29,927 nt of DNA from JAIRTY01 sp050257395 (GTDB lineage Bacteria > Actinomycetota > Actinomycetes > Streptosporangiales > Streptosporangiaceae). The notes under the pieces are model-generated. The model did no database searches. It was not told the origin of the DNA and was given only the letters and a program-made list of their open reading frames with translations. The position numbers were made by a program, and so were the translations under genes. Shown here in pieces: positions 21,642-29,324 of this stretch. The stretch spans positions 1-29,927 of the forward strand of contig JBLMWU010000012.1 in assembly GCA_050257395.1 (NCBI GenBank), given 5' to 3'. Position 1 is the stretch's first letter. Each line of letters starts with the position of its first letter.

Positions 21642-22361
21642 ATGCGGGTCCTGTTCGTCAAGCAGGACCACGTCTCCCCGGCCGGGCCGGTCGCCGACGC
21701 GTTCACCGACCTCGGGTACGACGTGGCGGAACTGCTGGTGGTGCCGCCCGAGCGGTTCGCCGACCCTTGTGTCACCGTGGCCTTCCCCGACCCGGCGGCG
21801 TTCGACGCGATCGTCCCGATGGGCGCCCCCTGGTCGGTCTATGACGAGGCCACCATCGGCTCCTGGGTCGGCGGCGAGATCGCGTTCCTGCGCGCGGCGC
21901 TGGCCGCCGGCGTGCCCGTCCTGGGCATCTGCTTCGGCGGCCAGGCCCTGGCCGCCGCGCTCGGCGGCCGTGTGCTGCCCGCCAGCGAGCCGGAGATCGG
22001 CTGGCGGCTGCTCACCACGGACCGGCCGGAGCTGGTCGAGCCGGGGCCCTGGTTCCAGTGGCACTCCGACCGCTGGCAGCTGCCGCCCGGCGTGACAGCC
22101 TTCGCCCGCACGCCCGTCGCCGGGCAGGCCTTCGTGGCCGGCCGGGCGCTGGGCCTGCAGTTCCACCCGGAGCTCACCCCGGCCACGCTGGACGGCTGGC
22201 TCGGCAACGGCGGCGACGCGGCACTGGCGAGGCTCGGCATCAACGTTGACCTGCTGGCCGAGCAGACCCGGCTGCTCGCGGCGGCGGCCGAGCGGCGGGC
22301 GCGCGTGCTGGTGCGCCGCTTCGTCCAGCAGGTCGCGGTGAGTCCTGAGGCCGCGCGATAG
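21642..22361 (+). CDS. Class I glutamine amidotransferase-like hydrolase
   Basis: 239-residue GATase1-fold protein with a complete triad: nucleophile C97 in GICFGGQ, and H175 and E177 in FHPEL. The fold covers the first 190 residues; the last 50 form a basic helical tail. Standalone members near glutamine-synthetase-like ligases include PuuD, which removes glutamate from gamma-glutamyl-GABA, and TdnT/AtdA2 of aniline degradation. By analogy it would hydrolyse a gamma-glutamyl amide formed by the ligase at 26.5 kb; it is less likely a glutaminase for biosynthesis, since no synthase partner is adjacent. It starts 3 bases after the permease stop, so both are one operon under operators B1/B2. Confidence 0.88.
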   Translation: MRVLFVKQDHVSPAGPVADAFTDLGYDVAELLVVPPERFADPCVTVAFPDPAAFDAIVPMGAPWSVYDEATIGSWVGGEIAFLRAALAAGVPVLGICFGGQALAAALGGRVLPASEPEIGWRLLTTDRPELVEPGPWFQWHSDRWQLPPGVTAFARTPVAGQAFVAGRALGLQFHPELTPATLDGWLGNGGDAALARLGINVDLLAEQTRLLAAAAERRARVLVRRFVQQVAVSPEAAR

Positions 22362-22455
22362 GCGGGGGCCGGGGCGAACCCAGGGCTCTGCGGGCTGGCG
22401 GGGGGACGGATTGCGCTGAGTGTCCGTAGGGCCCGAGGCGCCTGCGTGGGTGGCT

Positions 22456-22485
22456 GGCGGCGGGGACGCTACGCCCGCTGCCGCC
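22456..22485. terminator. Hairpin in the convergent gap
   Basis: GGCGGC (22456-22461) and GCCGCC (22480-22485) can pair, and the inner GGG and CCC extend the stem with a bulge. It lies in the 151-base gap between the convergent amidotransferase and ferredoxin reductase genes, which holds no open frame of note. A bidirectional terminator is plausible; there is no T-run. Confidence 0.35.
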
Positions 22486-22512
22486 CTGGGTGCGCCCCGG
22501 CCGTCGGCGGGG

Positions 22513-23745
22513 CTACGGGACCGGCTGGGGGGTTGATGTGAGCATCTCGGCGCGGAGCTTGAGGAGGGCGGGCATCATGCCGATGCCGGCCACGCCGACG
22601 AGGGCGCCAGCCCGTTCATAACCGGCGATGAAGTTGCCGTCGGGGTCACCGTGGATGAGGGTCACGCGGTCGGCCAGGGCGGGGGCGCCGAAGGACTGCA
22701 GGCGCTCGCCGTACTGGTCGGACCAGAAGGACGGCATGGGGGCGAACGGGTCACCGGCGGGCGGGTCGCCGCGCAGGCAGGCGGCGAGGGTGGCGCCGGC
22801 CCGCTTGCCGGTGTCGGTGGGGATGCTCCAGTGCTCCACCCGGCGGGGGACGTTGTCGTAGCGGGGGTTCGGGAACCGGGCGATGTCGCCCGCCGCCACG
22901 ACGCCGTGGAGCGGTTCGCCCGCCGGGGTCAGGGCGCGCAGCCAGCCGTCGGTGCGGACTCCGTCGGCGAGGTCCAGCACGGGCGGCTGGCCGGGGCCCG
23001 GGCGCAGCCAGCCGGTGGCCGGCGCGCAGCCGAGCGCCTCCACCACGACCGTGGCGTCCACGCTGGTGCCGTCGTCCAGGAGGACCGAGCGGACCCGGCC
23101 CGGGTCGCGGCGGCCCGGCTGCAGCGCGATCGGCAGCCGGCCGAGGTGGAAGCGGACGCCGCGGCGCTCGTGCCGGCGGCGCAGGGCGGCGCCCACCGTG
23201 ATGCCGAGCGGGCGCTGCATGGGCTGGTCCTCCGGCGCGATGACGTCGACCTCGCAGCCGAGGGTGCGGGCGGTGGCGGCGACCTCGCAGCCGATGAAGC
23301 CGGCGCCGACCACGGCGACCCGCGGGCGGGCGGCCAGGTCCGCCCGCAGCGCGAGGGCGTCGGCGATGGTGCGCACCACGTGACGGCCGCCCGCCGGGCC
23401 GGGGATGGCGAGCCGGCGCGGGCGCAGGCCGGTGGCGATGGCCAGGGCATCGAACGACAGGGTGCTGCCGTCGCCGAGGGTGAGGACCCGCCCGGCGAGG
23501 TCGGCGGCGGTCACCGGGCGGCCCAGCCGCCACACCACGTCGTCCACGCTGGGGCGGCGGCGGAACTCCAGCGCTGCCGGATCGATCCCCCCGGCCAGCG
23601 CCTCCTTGGACAGCGGCGGCCGGTTGTAGGGCAGGTACGGCTCTTCGCCCACGACCACGAGATCGCCGGTGAACCCGGCCGCCCGGGCGCCCTCCGCCAC
23701 CCGCAGCCCGGCGAGTGACGCGCCCGCCACCACGATCCGGCTCAT
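22513..23745 (-). CDS. FAD/NAD(P)H ferredoxin reductase of a P450 electron chain
   Basis: 410-residue reductase of the putidaredoxin-reductase/rubredoxin-reductase type, moving electrons from NAD(P)H through FAD to a small ferredoxin. Two nucleotide-binding motifs are clear: FAD site GASLAG at 8-13 and NAD(P) site GAGFIG at 147-152. The YLPYNRPPLSKEAL segment near 37-50 is a strong family mark, and the C-terminal domain (SFWSDQYGERLQSFG) matches the ferredoxin-docking region of these proteins. ATG at 23745 is six bases after the ferredoxin stop, so the two are co-expressed. The P450 partner is most likely the one at 28 kb, which is transcribed separately. Confidence 0.92.
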   Translation of the reverse strand: MSRIVVAGASLAGLRVAEGARAAGFTGDLVVVGEEPYLPYNRPPLSKEALAGGIDPAALEFRRRPSVDDVVWRLGRPVTAADLAGRVLTLGDGSTLSFDALAIATGLRPRRLAIPGPAGGRHVVRTIADALALRADLAARPRVAVVGAGFIGCEVAATARTLGCEVDVIAPEDQPMQRPLGITVGAALRRRHERRGVRFHLGRLPIALQPGRRDPGRVRSVLLDDGTSVDATVVVEALGCAPATGWLRPGPGQPPVLDLADGVRTDGWLRALTPAGEPLHGVVAAGDIARFPNPRYDNVPRRVEHWSIPTDTGKRAGATLAACLRGDPPAGDPFAPMPSFWSDQYGERLQSFGAPALADRVTLIHGDPDGNFIAGYERAGALVGVAGIGMMPALLKLRAEMLTSTPQPVP

Positions 23746-23751
23746 CGGCGG

Positions 23752-23940
23752 CTAGTCCTCGATCGTGATCGCCTGCAGCGGGCAGGCGTCCACGGCCTCC
23801 TCCACCGCGTCGCGCAGCGCGGGATCGGGGGCCGGCTCGTACACGAGCTTGCCGCCTTCATCGAGCTGGAACACCTCCGGCGCGGCGTAGACGCACTGCC
23901 CGTGGTCGGCGCACTTGGCCAGGTCGACGACAACCTTCAC
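23752..23940 (-). CDS. P450-type ferredoxin with a Cys/His cluster motif ([3Fe-4S] or [4Fe-4S])
   Basis: 62-residue ferredoxin. Cluster ligands are C10 and C16 in CADHGQC and C53 in ACPLQAI, with H13 where a second cysteine would complete a classical [4Fe-4S] site. This CxxHxxC...CP pattern is common in actinomycete ferredoxins encoded beside P450s. GTG at 23940 is chosen because GAGGAG stands six bases upstream and the product has the normal length. It is followed six bases later by the ferredoxin reductase, and is 44 bases after the dioxygenase-like gene, so all three form one transcript from operator C. It should deliver electrons one at a time to the P450. Confidence 0.92.
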   Translation of the reverse strand: MKVVVDLAKCADHGQCVYAAPEVFQLDEGGKLVYEPAPDPALRDAVEEAVDACPLQAITIED

Positions 23941-23984
23941 GCGGGTCTCCTCAGAGATGGGGATCGGCAGGGGGCAGGGGAAGC

Positions 23985-24881
23985 TCAGGACGGGACGCTC
24001 GCGGTCCAGCCCTGCTGCGGGCGGGGGAACCAGATGTGCACCTGGCCGGTGCCGACCGAGTTCTCGTACTCGCTGCAGCGCTCGCCGGGCGCGGTGCAGC
24101 CCGTCCCGCCCAGCGCGCCGATCATCATCAGGTAGTGCGCGAACCGGGCTTCGGGCCGGAACCGCAGGAACTCCGGCATGGTCTCGATCACCCGGGCGTG
24201 GTCGCCCTTGGCGAACCAGTCCATCCGGTCCAGGTCGGCCTGGTAGGCCTCGGGGGTGAAGATGTGCTCCGCCCCGGCCGCCTCGTGGTCGCGCAGCAGC
24301 CGCAGCGGCCAGAACGTGTGGCTCATGGCGCCCGACGCGATCAGCACCACCCTGCGGTCCAGCGCGGCGATGGCGTCGCCGAGCGCCCGGCCCGCCCGCA
24401 GGTGGTCCTCGCTGTCCCCGGTCTGGCAGGTGCTCAGCGAGACCCAGCGCTTGTCCGGGAAGGCCCGGCCCAGGTAGTGCCAGAGGTTGATGGTGGCGTA
24501 GGTGACCGGCAGGTACTGGTCGTCGATCGCGGTGATCCAGGTGCCGTGCGCGTCGGCCCGGGCCGCCACCGCGTGCGCCAGCTCGGGGTCGCCCGGGTAG
24601 TCGTAGGGGACCCGGGACATCCCGCGCGGCAGTTCCTCGGAGGTGAACAGGCCAGCGCGCCGGTCCTGGGCGGCGATCACGTACTCCACGGTGGTGGCCC
24701 AGTGTGAGTCGAGCACCACCACGGTGTCGTAGTCCAGCGTGGCCAGCACCCCGGCGCGCAGCCGTTCGAGCCCGGCGACCAGGGTGGTGTCCTCGCCGTG
24801 GTTGAGCTCCCGGCGCTCGCTCTCGCCGAGCATGATCGTGGGGACGTGGGCCAGCAGGCCCGCTCCGACGACCTCGCCCAT
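23985..24881 (-). CDS. Class III extradiol dioxygenase (LigB/HpaD-type) homologue
   Basis: 298-residue protein of the LigB superfamily, non-haem Fe(II) enzymes that open catechol-type rings next to the hydroxyls. The N terminus EVVGAGLLAHVPTI is typical of the homoprotocatechuate 2,3-dioxygenase-like branch. H12 and H60 (VVLDSHWAT) stand where the two iron-binding histidines of LigB enzymes are; a C-terminal glutamate ligand should lie in the PGERCSEYENSVGTGQVH region, but I could not fix which one. YPGDPELAHAVAARA and ASGAMSHTFW are further family segments. ATG at 24881 has AGAGG about seven bases upstream; a longer frame begins inside the promoter. Ring-cleavage pathway partners are absent, so the substrate could also be an aminophenol. 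It leads the transcript behind operator C. Confidence 0.85.
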   Translation of the reverse strand: MGEVVGAGLLAHVPTIMLGESERRELNHGEDTTLVAGLERLRAGVLATLDYDTVVVLDSHWATTVEYVIAAQDRRAGLFTSEELPRGMSRVPYDYPGDPELAHAVAARADAHGTWITAIDDQYLPVTYATINLWHYLGRAFPDKRWVSLSTCQTGDSEDHLRAGRALGDAIAALDRRVVLIASGAMSHTFWPLRLLRDHEAAGAEHIFTPEAYQADLDRMDWFAKGDHARVIETMPEFLRFRPEARFAHYLMMIGALGGTGCTAPGERCSEYENSVGTGQVHIWFPRPQQGWTASVPS

Positions 24882-24922
24882 GCCGCCGCCTCTCAGGGTC
24901 GCCGCCCGCCGCGCGGACAGAA

Positions 24923-24966
24923 CGTTTGGTTCCAAACGATATCGCATCGGGGTCCGCCCCGGTCAA
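24923..24966 (-). promoter_or_regulatory. Operator C and promoter of the dioxygenase-ferredoxin-reductase unit
   Basis: CGTTTGGTTCCAAACG at 24923-24938 is a perfect 7+7 palindrome around TT. On the minus strand TTGACC (24966-24961), 17 bases, then GATATC (24943-24938) is a good promoter whose -10 touches the palindrome, so the predicted start point is inside the operator. The same region lies 112 bases before the amidase on the other strand and may affect it too. Confidence 0.7.
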
Positions 24967-25050
24967 GCCCGTGGGGCCGTTCGCCCCTGGTGCCGGGGCT
25001 CACGGCGGGGCCAGCCTGATGCTGGGGAATCGTCTGGGGGGGTGCAGGCG

Positions 25051-26457
25051 GTGAGTGGCACCGAGCTGTGGCGGCTGAGCGCCACCGAGCTGGCGGAGGC
25101 GATCAGGGCCGGGCAGGCCTCCAGCGCGGAGGCGGTCGAGGCCCACCTGCGGCGGATCGAGGCGGTCAACCCGGCGGTCAATGCGATCACGGCCGTCCTG
25201 GCCGAGCAGGCGCTGGCCGCGGCGAAGGCCGCGGACCTGCTGACCGCCGCGGGCGCCGGCCTGCCGCCGCTGCACGGTGTCCCGTTCACGGTCAAGGAGA
25301 ACATCGACCTGGCCGGCGCGCCCACCACCCAGGGGCTCAAGGCGTTCGCGGACGCCTGGCCCCGCCGGGACGCGCCCGCGGTCGAGCGGCTCCGCGAGGC
25401 CGGCGGCATCCCGCTCGGCCACACCAACTGCCCCAACGGCGCGACCCGCTGGCACTGCGAGAGCGAGCTGTGGGGCGCCACCATCAACCCGTGGGACCGG
25501 GCCCGGACCCCCGGCGCCTCCAGCGGCGGCGAGGCGGTGGCGCTCGCCACCGGCATGAGCCCGCTCGGGCTGGGCAGCGACGGGCTGGGCTCGCTGCGCT
25601 GGCCGGCCCAGTGCTGTGGCATCACCGCGCTCAAGCCCACCCTCGGCCGGATCCCGCAGGCGACCACCATCGAGCCCCTCGACGCGCAGATCGGCCCGCA
25701 GCTGACGGCCGTGGTGGGCCCGATGGCCCGGCGCGTCGCCGACCTGTGGGCGGCGCTGGCCGTGCTGGCGGGGCCGGCCTGGCGCGACCCGTGGGCGGTG
25801 CCCGCGCCGCTGCGCGGCCCGGAGCCGGCCCGGCCCATCAGGGTCGCCCTGGTGACCCGCCCGGCCGGCCAGGACCTCGCGCCGCAGGTGCTGGACGGGC
25901 TCGGGAAGGCGGCCCGCGCGCTGGCAGCGGCCGGCTACGCCGTCGAGGAGACCGAGCCGCCGTCCGTCGGCGAGGCGGCGCAGACCCTGCTGGACATGCT
26001 CAACACCCCCGATGTCCGGGACTGGTGGCAGCAGGCGGCGCCGCTGGTCCCCCCGGATACGCAGCGGTTCCTCGCGGAGTTCTACGCGGTGGCGGGCGAC
26101 CCCGGCCCGGCCGCGACTGTCCGCAGCTTCGTGACGCGTGCGTCGCTGGTGCGGGCGTGGGGCGAGTTCGCTGAGCGGTACCCGCTGATCGTGGCGCCGG
26201 TGTTCACCGACATCCCCTTCCCGGCGGGCACGGATCTGGACGAAGGCCGGGTGGCCTGGACGATCCGCGGCATGCGGATGACCATGGCGGTCAACGCGCT
26301 GGGCCTGCCCGCGGTGGCGCTCCCGGTGGGCACCGGCGGCGGCCTGCCCCAGGTGGTGCAGCTGATCGGGCCGCGCTACCGGGAGGATCTCTGCCTGGAC
26401 GCGGCGGCGGCGGTCGAGGACAGCGCCGGCATCCTCACCCCGATCGACCCCCGGTAG
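25051..26457 (+). CDS. Amidase signature family hydrolase
   Basis: 468-residue amide hydrolase with the Ser-cisSer-Lys machinery: lysine in TVKENIDLAGAPTTQG, serine in PGASSGGEAVALA, and nucleophile serine in GSDGLGSLRWPA. The last motif normally reads GSDxGGSxRxPA; here the first glycine of GGS is Leu, a mild departure close to the active site. Length is normal for the family. Two starts are possible, GTG at 25042 and GTG at 25051; the second is preferred because the G-rich run just upstream is then at ribosome binding distance. It may hydrolyse a gamma-glutamyl amide or another amide of the pathway, competing with or replacing the class I amidotransferase. It lies between operator C (divergent side) and operator D. 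Confidence 0.88.
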   Translation: MSGTELWRLSATELAEAIRAGQASSAEAVEAHLRRIEAVNPAVNAITAVLAEQALAAAKAADLLTAAGAGLPPLHGVPFTVKENIDLAGAPTTQGLKAFADAWPRRDAPAVERLREAGGIPLGHTNCPNGATRWHCESELWGATINPWDRARTPGASSGGEAVALATGMSPLGLGSDGLGSLRWPAQCCGITALKPTLGRIPQATTIEPLDAQIGPQLTAVVGPMARRVADLWAALAVLAGPAWRDPWAVPAPLRGPEPARPIRVALVTRPAGQDLAPQVLDGLGKAARALAAAGYAVEETEPPSVGEAAQTLLDMLNTPDVRDWWQQAAPLVPPDTQRFLAEFYAVAGDPGPAATVRSFVTRASLVRAWGEFAERYPLIVAPVFTDIPFPAGTDLDEGRVAWTIRGMRMTMAVNALGLPAVALPVGTGGGLPQVVQLIGPRYREDLCLDAAAAVEDSAGILTPIDPR

Positions 26458-26486
26458 CGATCCCCGCGGTGCTGGCGGGGCAAGGG

Positions 26487-26529
26487 TTGATGGGGGAGCC
26501 AGCCCACCGTATTGTTCGTATCCAAACAA
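26487..26529 (+). promoter_or_regulatory. Promoter and operator D of the ligase-P450 unit
   Basis: TTGATG (26487-26492), 17 bases, TATTGT (26510-26515) is a good promoter. TTGTTCGTATCCAAACAA at 26512-26529 is an imperfect palindrome (TTGTT/AACAA outer arms match) centred on AT, containing the family element GTTCGTATCCAAAC at 26514-26527. It overlaps the -10 and the likely start point, as expected for repression. GGAGGG for the GTG at 26544 follows directly. Confidence 0.7.
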
Positions 26530-26543
26530 AGCATGGAGGGGCT

Positions 26544-27890
26544 GTGACCGATTCCCATTCCGCGGCGCACGACGCCATCGCGGCCCTGCGCGGGCAGGGC
26601 ATCGACGTGGTCCGCGTGTCCTACTCCGACATGCTCGGCGTGGACCGCGGGCGCGACGTGCTCATCGACGAGCTGCCCGCCGCGCTCGGCCACGGCCTGC
26701 CGTTCTGCCGCGGGATCTTCCACACCAGCCCGCAGGGCGACGTGGTGCCGGTGGCCGGGGGCATCGACGCTGGCCTGCCCGACGTGCTGGTGCGGCCCGA
26801 CCTGTCCACCCTCACCCCGCTACCCTGGGAGCCGGGCGCTGTCTGGGCGATCGGCGATGTCAGCACGCCGGAGGGGGATCCGCACCCGGAGTCGCCGCGG
26901 GCGGTGCTGCGCCGGGTCGAGGGCCTGCTCGCCGGGCACGGGGTGCGGGTGGTCATCGGCCCGGAGCTGGAGTACTTCCTGCTGGAGTCCGACGACAGCG
27001 AGCGGGGCTGGCGCCGGTACGCCGACGCCCCCGGCAACGTGTACGTGGTCGGCGCCAAGGGCGACCCGCGCCGCCACCTCATCCACACGCTGCGCCTGCT
27101 GCGCGACGCCGGGCTGCGGGTGACCGCCGCCAACCACGAGTTCTTCGGCGGCCAGTTCGAGATCAACCTCGCCCACTCCGGCGCGCTCGACGCCGCCGAC
27201 CGCTCGTTCCGGCTCAAGTCCGCGATCCAGGAGATCGCCCGGCTGGACGGCCTGATGGCCACGTTCATGGCCAAGCCCTTCAACGCCGAGGGCGGATCCG
27301 GGTTCCACCTGCACGCGTCGCTGGCCGGCGAGGGCGGCGGCAACGTGTTCGGCGACCCCGGCGGCGAGCACGGCCTGTCCAAGGCCGGCCTGCAGGCGGT
27401 CGCGGGTGTGCTCGCGCACGCCAAGGCGCTGGCCGCGCTGATGAACCCCACCATCAACTCCTACAAGCGGTTCGGCCCGGACACCCTGGCGCCCTGGCTG
27501 ATCGACTGGGGCCTGGACAACCGCAGCGCGCTGGTGCGCATCCCGCCCGAGCGGGGCGAGGGCGCGCGGATGGAGATCCGGCTCGGGGACGCGACCGCCA
27601 ACCCCTATCTGGCCATCGCGGGCACGCTGGCCGCGGTGTACCTGGGCATCCGGGACGCGCTGGAGCCCCCGGCGGCGCTGGAAGGCTACGGCTACGACCC
27701 GTCCGCCGCCGAGCTGCTGCCGCAGCGGCTGCCGGACGCGCTGGACGCGTTCGCGGCCGACGCGGACCTGCGGGACGTCCTGGGCGGCGAGTTCTGCGAG
27801 TCGTTCCTGACCTACAAGCGCAACGAGGTGGAGCGCTTCGAGCGGTACGTCACCGACTGGGAGTTCACCGAGTACGCCTACCACCTCTGA
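26544..27890 (+). CDS. Glutamine synthetase-like gamma-glutamylamide ligase
   Basis: 448-residue ATP-dependent ligase of the glutamine synthetase superfamily. Active-site motifs: E141 and E143 in GPELEYF, E199 and E206 in NHEFFGGQFE, H255 and H257 in GSGFHLHASL, NSYKRF at 305-310, NRSALVRIP at 326-334 and RMEIRLGDATANPYLA at 342-357. ATP and glutamate sites are thus intact. The N-terminal half differs from true GlnA, as in GlnA-like enzymes that join glutamate to amines (PuuA, IpuC for isopropylamine, TdnQ/AtdA1 for aniline, actinomycete GlnA3/GlnA4). It therefore probably makes a gamma-glutamyl amide rather than glutamine. GTG at 26544 has GGAGGG close upstream. It is the first gene behind operator D; a hairpin separates it from the P450. 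Confidence 0.88.
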   Translation: MTDSHSAAHDAIAALRGQGIDVVRVSYSDMLGVDRGRDVLIDELPAALGHGLPFCRGIFHTSPQGDVVPVAGGIDAGLPDVLVRPDLSTLTPLPWEPGAVWAIGDVSTPEGDPHPESPRAVLRRVEGLLAGHGVRVVIGPELEYFLLESDDSERGWRRYADAPGNVYVVGAKGDPRRHLIHTLRLLRDAGLRVTAANHEFFGGQFEINLAHSGALDAADRSFRLKSAIQEIARLDGLMATFMAKPFNAEGGSGFHLHASLAGEGGGNVFGDPGGEHGLSKAGLQAVAGVLAHAKALAALMNPTINSYKRFGPDTLAPWLIDWGLDNRSALVRIPPERGEGARMEIRLGDATANPYLAIAGTLAAVYLGIRDALEPPAALEGYGYDPSAAELLPQRLPDALDAFAADADLRDVLGGEFCESFLTYKRNEVERFERYVTDWEFTEYAYHL

Positions 27891-27913
27891 GGCCCGCGGC
27901 GGAGCCGCGGGCC
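27891..27913 (+). terminator. Hairpin between the ligase and P450 genes
   Basis: GGCCCGCGGC (27891-27900) and GCCGCGGGCC (27904-27913) are perfect ten-base arms around GGA, directly after the ligase stop. No T-run follows. With the P450 only 43 bases further on and no clear promoter between, it may be a partial terminator or a stabilising intercistronic stem that lowers P450 expression relative to the ligase. Confidence 0.55.
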
Positions 27914-27955
27914 CGTTCCCGCTGACAAAAAGTGATCCCAGACTGGAGGGCGCGC

Positions 27956-29224
27956 ATGACCGCCATCCCCCTCGCCCCGTCGGCAGCCGGGACCGACCTG
28001 TCGGACCTCGGCCTGTTCGCGGGCGGACCACCGTGGGCGGCGTTCGACGTGCTGCGGCGGGAAGCGCCCTGCCACTGGAACCCCGAGCCCGCACCCAACC
28101 ACGGGTTCTGGTCGGTGACCAGGCACGCGGACATCGTCGCGGTCACCCGGGACGAGGAGACGTTCTCCTCCGAGCGGGGCGCGGTCAACCTGGAGGAGCT
28201 CGACCCCGGGCAGCTCGCGATCCGCAAGTCCATGCTGGAGACCGACGGCGCCCGGCACTTCGCGCTGCGCCGGCTGCTGCAGCGTGACTTCTCGGCCCGC
28301 AACCTCGCCCCCTACGAGACGTTCCTGCGCGGCCTCACCGCCACCACCGTGGACGCGGCGCTCGCCAAGCGCGAGTTCGACTTCGTCAGGGAGGTGAGCG
28401 CGGACTTCCCGATCCGGGTGCTGGTGCGGCTGATGGGCGTCCCCGACGAGCACGCCGGCCAGCTCATCGACTGGGGCAACCGGATGGTGGGCAACACCGA
28501 CCCGGACGAGGCCGACGTGCTGCTCGGCTCGCCAGAAAGCGAGCAGTACCGTGACCTGCCGTTCCGCTCGCCGGCCGCGCTGGAGGTCTTCGCCTACGGC
28601 GACGAGCTGGCCCGCCAGCGCCGCGGCGGCGACGGTGACGACCTGGTGTCCAAGCTGGTCAACCGGGAGCCCAGCGACGGCGTGCCGCTGTCCGAACGGG
28701 ACTTCCACAACTACTTCCTGCTGCTGGTGGTGGCCGGCAACGAGACCACCCGGCACACCATCACCCACACCATGCAGGCGCTGATCGAGCATCCCGGGGC
28801 GTTCGCGCTGCTCAAGGAGCGGCCCGAGCTGCTGCCGCGGGCGGTGGAGGAGTTCCTGCGCTGGGCGTCGCCGGTCTACCACTTCCGCCGCACCGCCACC
28901 CGGGAGGTGGAGCTGCACGGGCAGCGGATCCGGGAGGGGGACAAGGTCGTCGTGTGGTGGGCGGCCGGGAACCGGGACGAGACCGTGTTCGATGACCCCT
29001 ACCGGTTCGACGTCACCCGCGACGCCCGCGAGCACATGGCCTTCGGCAAGGGCGGCCCGCACCTGTGCATGGGCAACCAGCTCGCGCGGATGGAGATCCG
29101 GATCATGTTCGAGGAGATCCTGGCCCGGGTGGACAGCGCCGAGGCGCTCGGCGAGCCGCGCCGGGTGCGCAGCAACTTCGTCAACGGGATCAAGAGCTAC
29201 CCGGTCCGGCTGACCGGCCGCTGA
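27956..29224 (+). CDS. Cytochrome P450 (class I, bacterial)
   Basis: 422-residue soluble P450. Core motifs: I-helix AGNETTRHT at 260-268, K-helix ExxR at E299-R302, and haem loop FGKGGPHLCMG with C371 as the iron ligand. The AGNETT and GxGPHxC(L/M)G forms resemble the CYP125/CYP124/CYP142-like branch of actinomycete P450s; I cannot assign a CYP family. ATG at 27956 is preferred over an upstream in-frame GTG at 27932 since GGAGGG stands five bases before it. It follows the glutamine-synthetase-like ligase by 65 bases. The ferredoxin and its reductase at 22.5-23.9 kb share the operator type and are the likely redox partners. It would hydroxylate or N-dealkylate the amine substrate or its glutamyl adduct. 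Confidence 0.93.
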   Translation: MTAIPLAPSAAGTDLSDLGLFAGGPPWAAFDVLRREAPCHWNPEPAPNHGFWSVTRHADIVAVTRDEETFSSERGAVNLEELDPGQLAIRKSMLETDGARHFALRRLLQRDFSARNLAPYETFLRGLTATTVDAALAKREFDFVREVSADFPIRVLVRLMGVPDEHAGQLIDWGNRMVGNTDPDEADVLLGSPESEQYRDLPFRSPAALEVFAYGDELARQRRGGDGDDLVSKLVNREPSDGVPLSERDFHNYFLLLVVAGNETTRHTITHTMQALIEHPGAFALLKERPELLPRAVEEFLRWASPVYHFRRTATREVELHGQRIREGDKVVVWWAAGNRDETVFDDPYRFDVTRDAREHMAFGKGGPHLCMGNQLARMEIRIMFEEILARVDSAEALGEPRRVRSNFVNGIKSYPVRLTGR

Positions 29225-29263
29225 CCGTGGCCCCCTGCCCACGCCGGGCGGACCGGCGCCGAT

Positions 29264-29297
29264 GAGGCCCCTGGCAGCACACGCTGCCAGGGGCCTC
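29264..29297 (+). terminator. Terminator after the P450 gene
   Basis: GAGGCCCCTGGCAGC (29264-29278) and GCTGCCAGGGGCCTC (29283-29297) are perfect 15-base arms around the loop ACAC, 39 bases after the P450 stop. It is the longest perfect stem seen in the window and isolates the amine gene set from the final gene. There is no T-run, common for terminators in high-GC actinomycetes. Confidence 0.8.
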
Positions 29298-29324
29298 CCG
29301 CTGTCCGGGCCCGGGCAGGAGAAT

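Noticed and set aside
19986..22166. Another long minus-strand open frame opposite the SDR-permease-amidotransferase genes
   Set aside because: Its composition is that of an antisense shadow (His/Gln/Asp/Glu runs), and the opposite strand has clear catalytic motifs.
23985..24947. Longer form of the dioxygenase homologue starting at 24947
   Set aside because: Its extra residues would be encoded by the promoter and operator C, and the family N terminus begins at the ATG at 24881 with a ribosome binding site.
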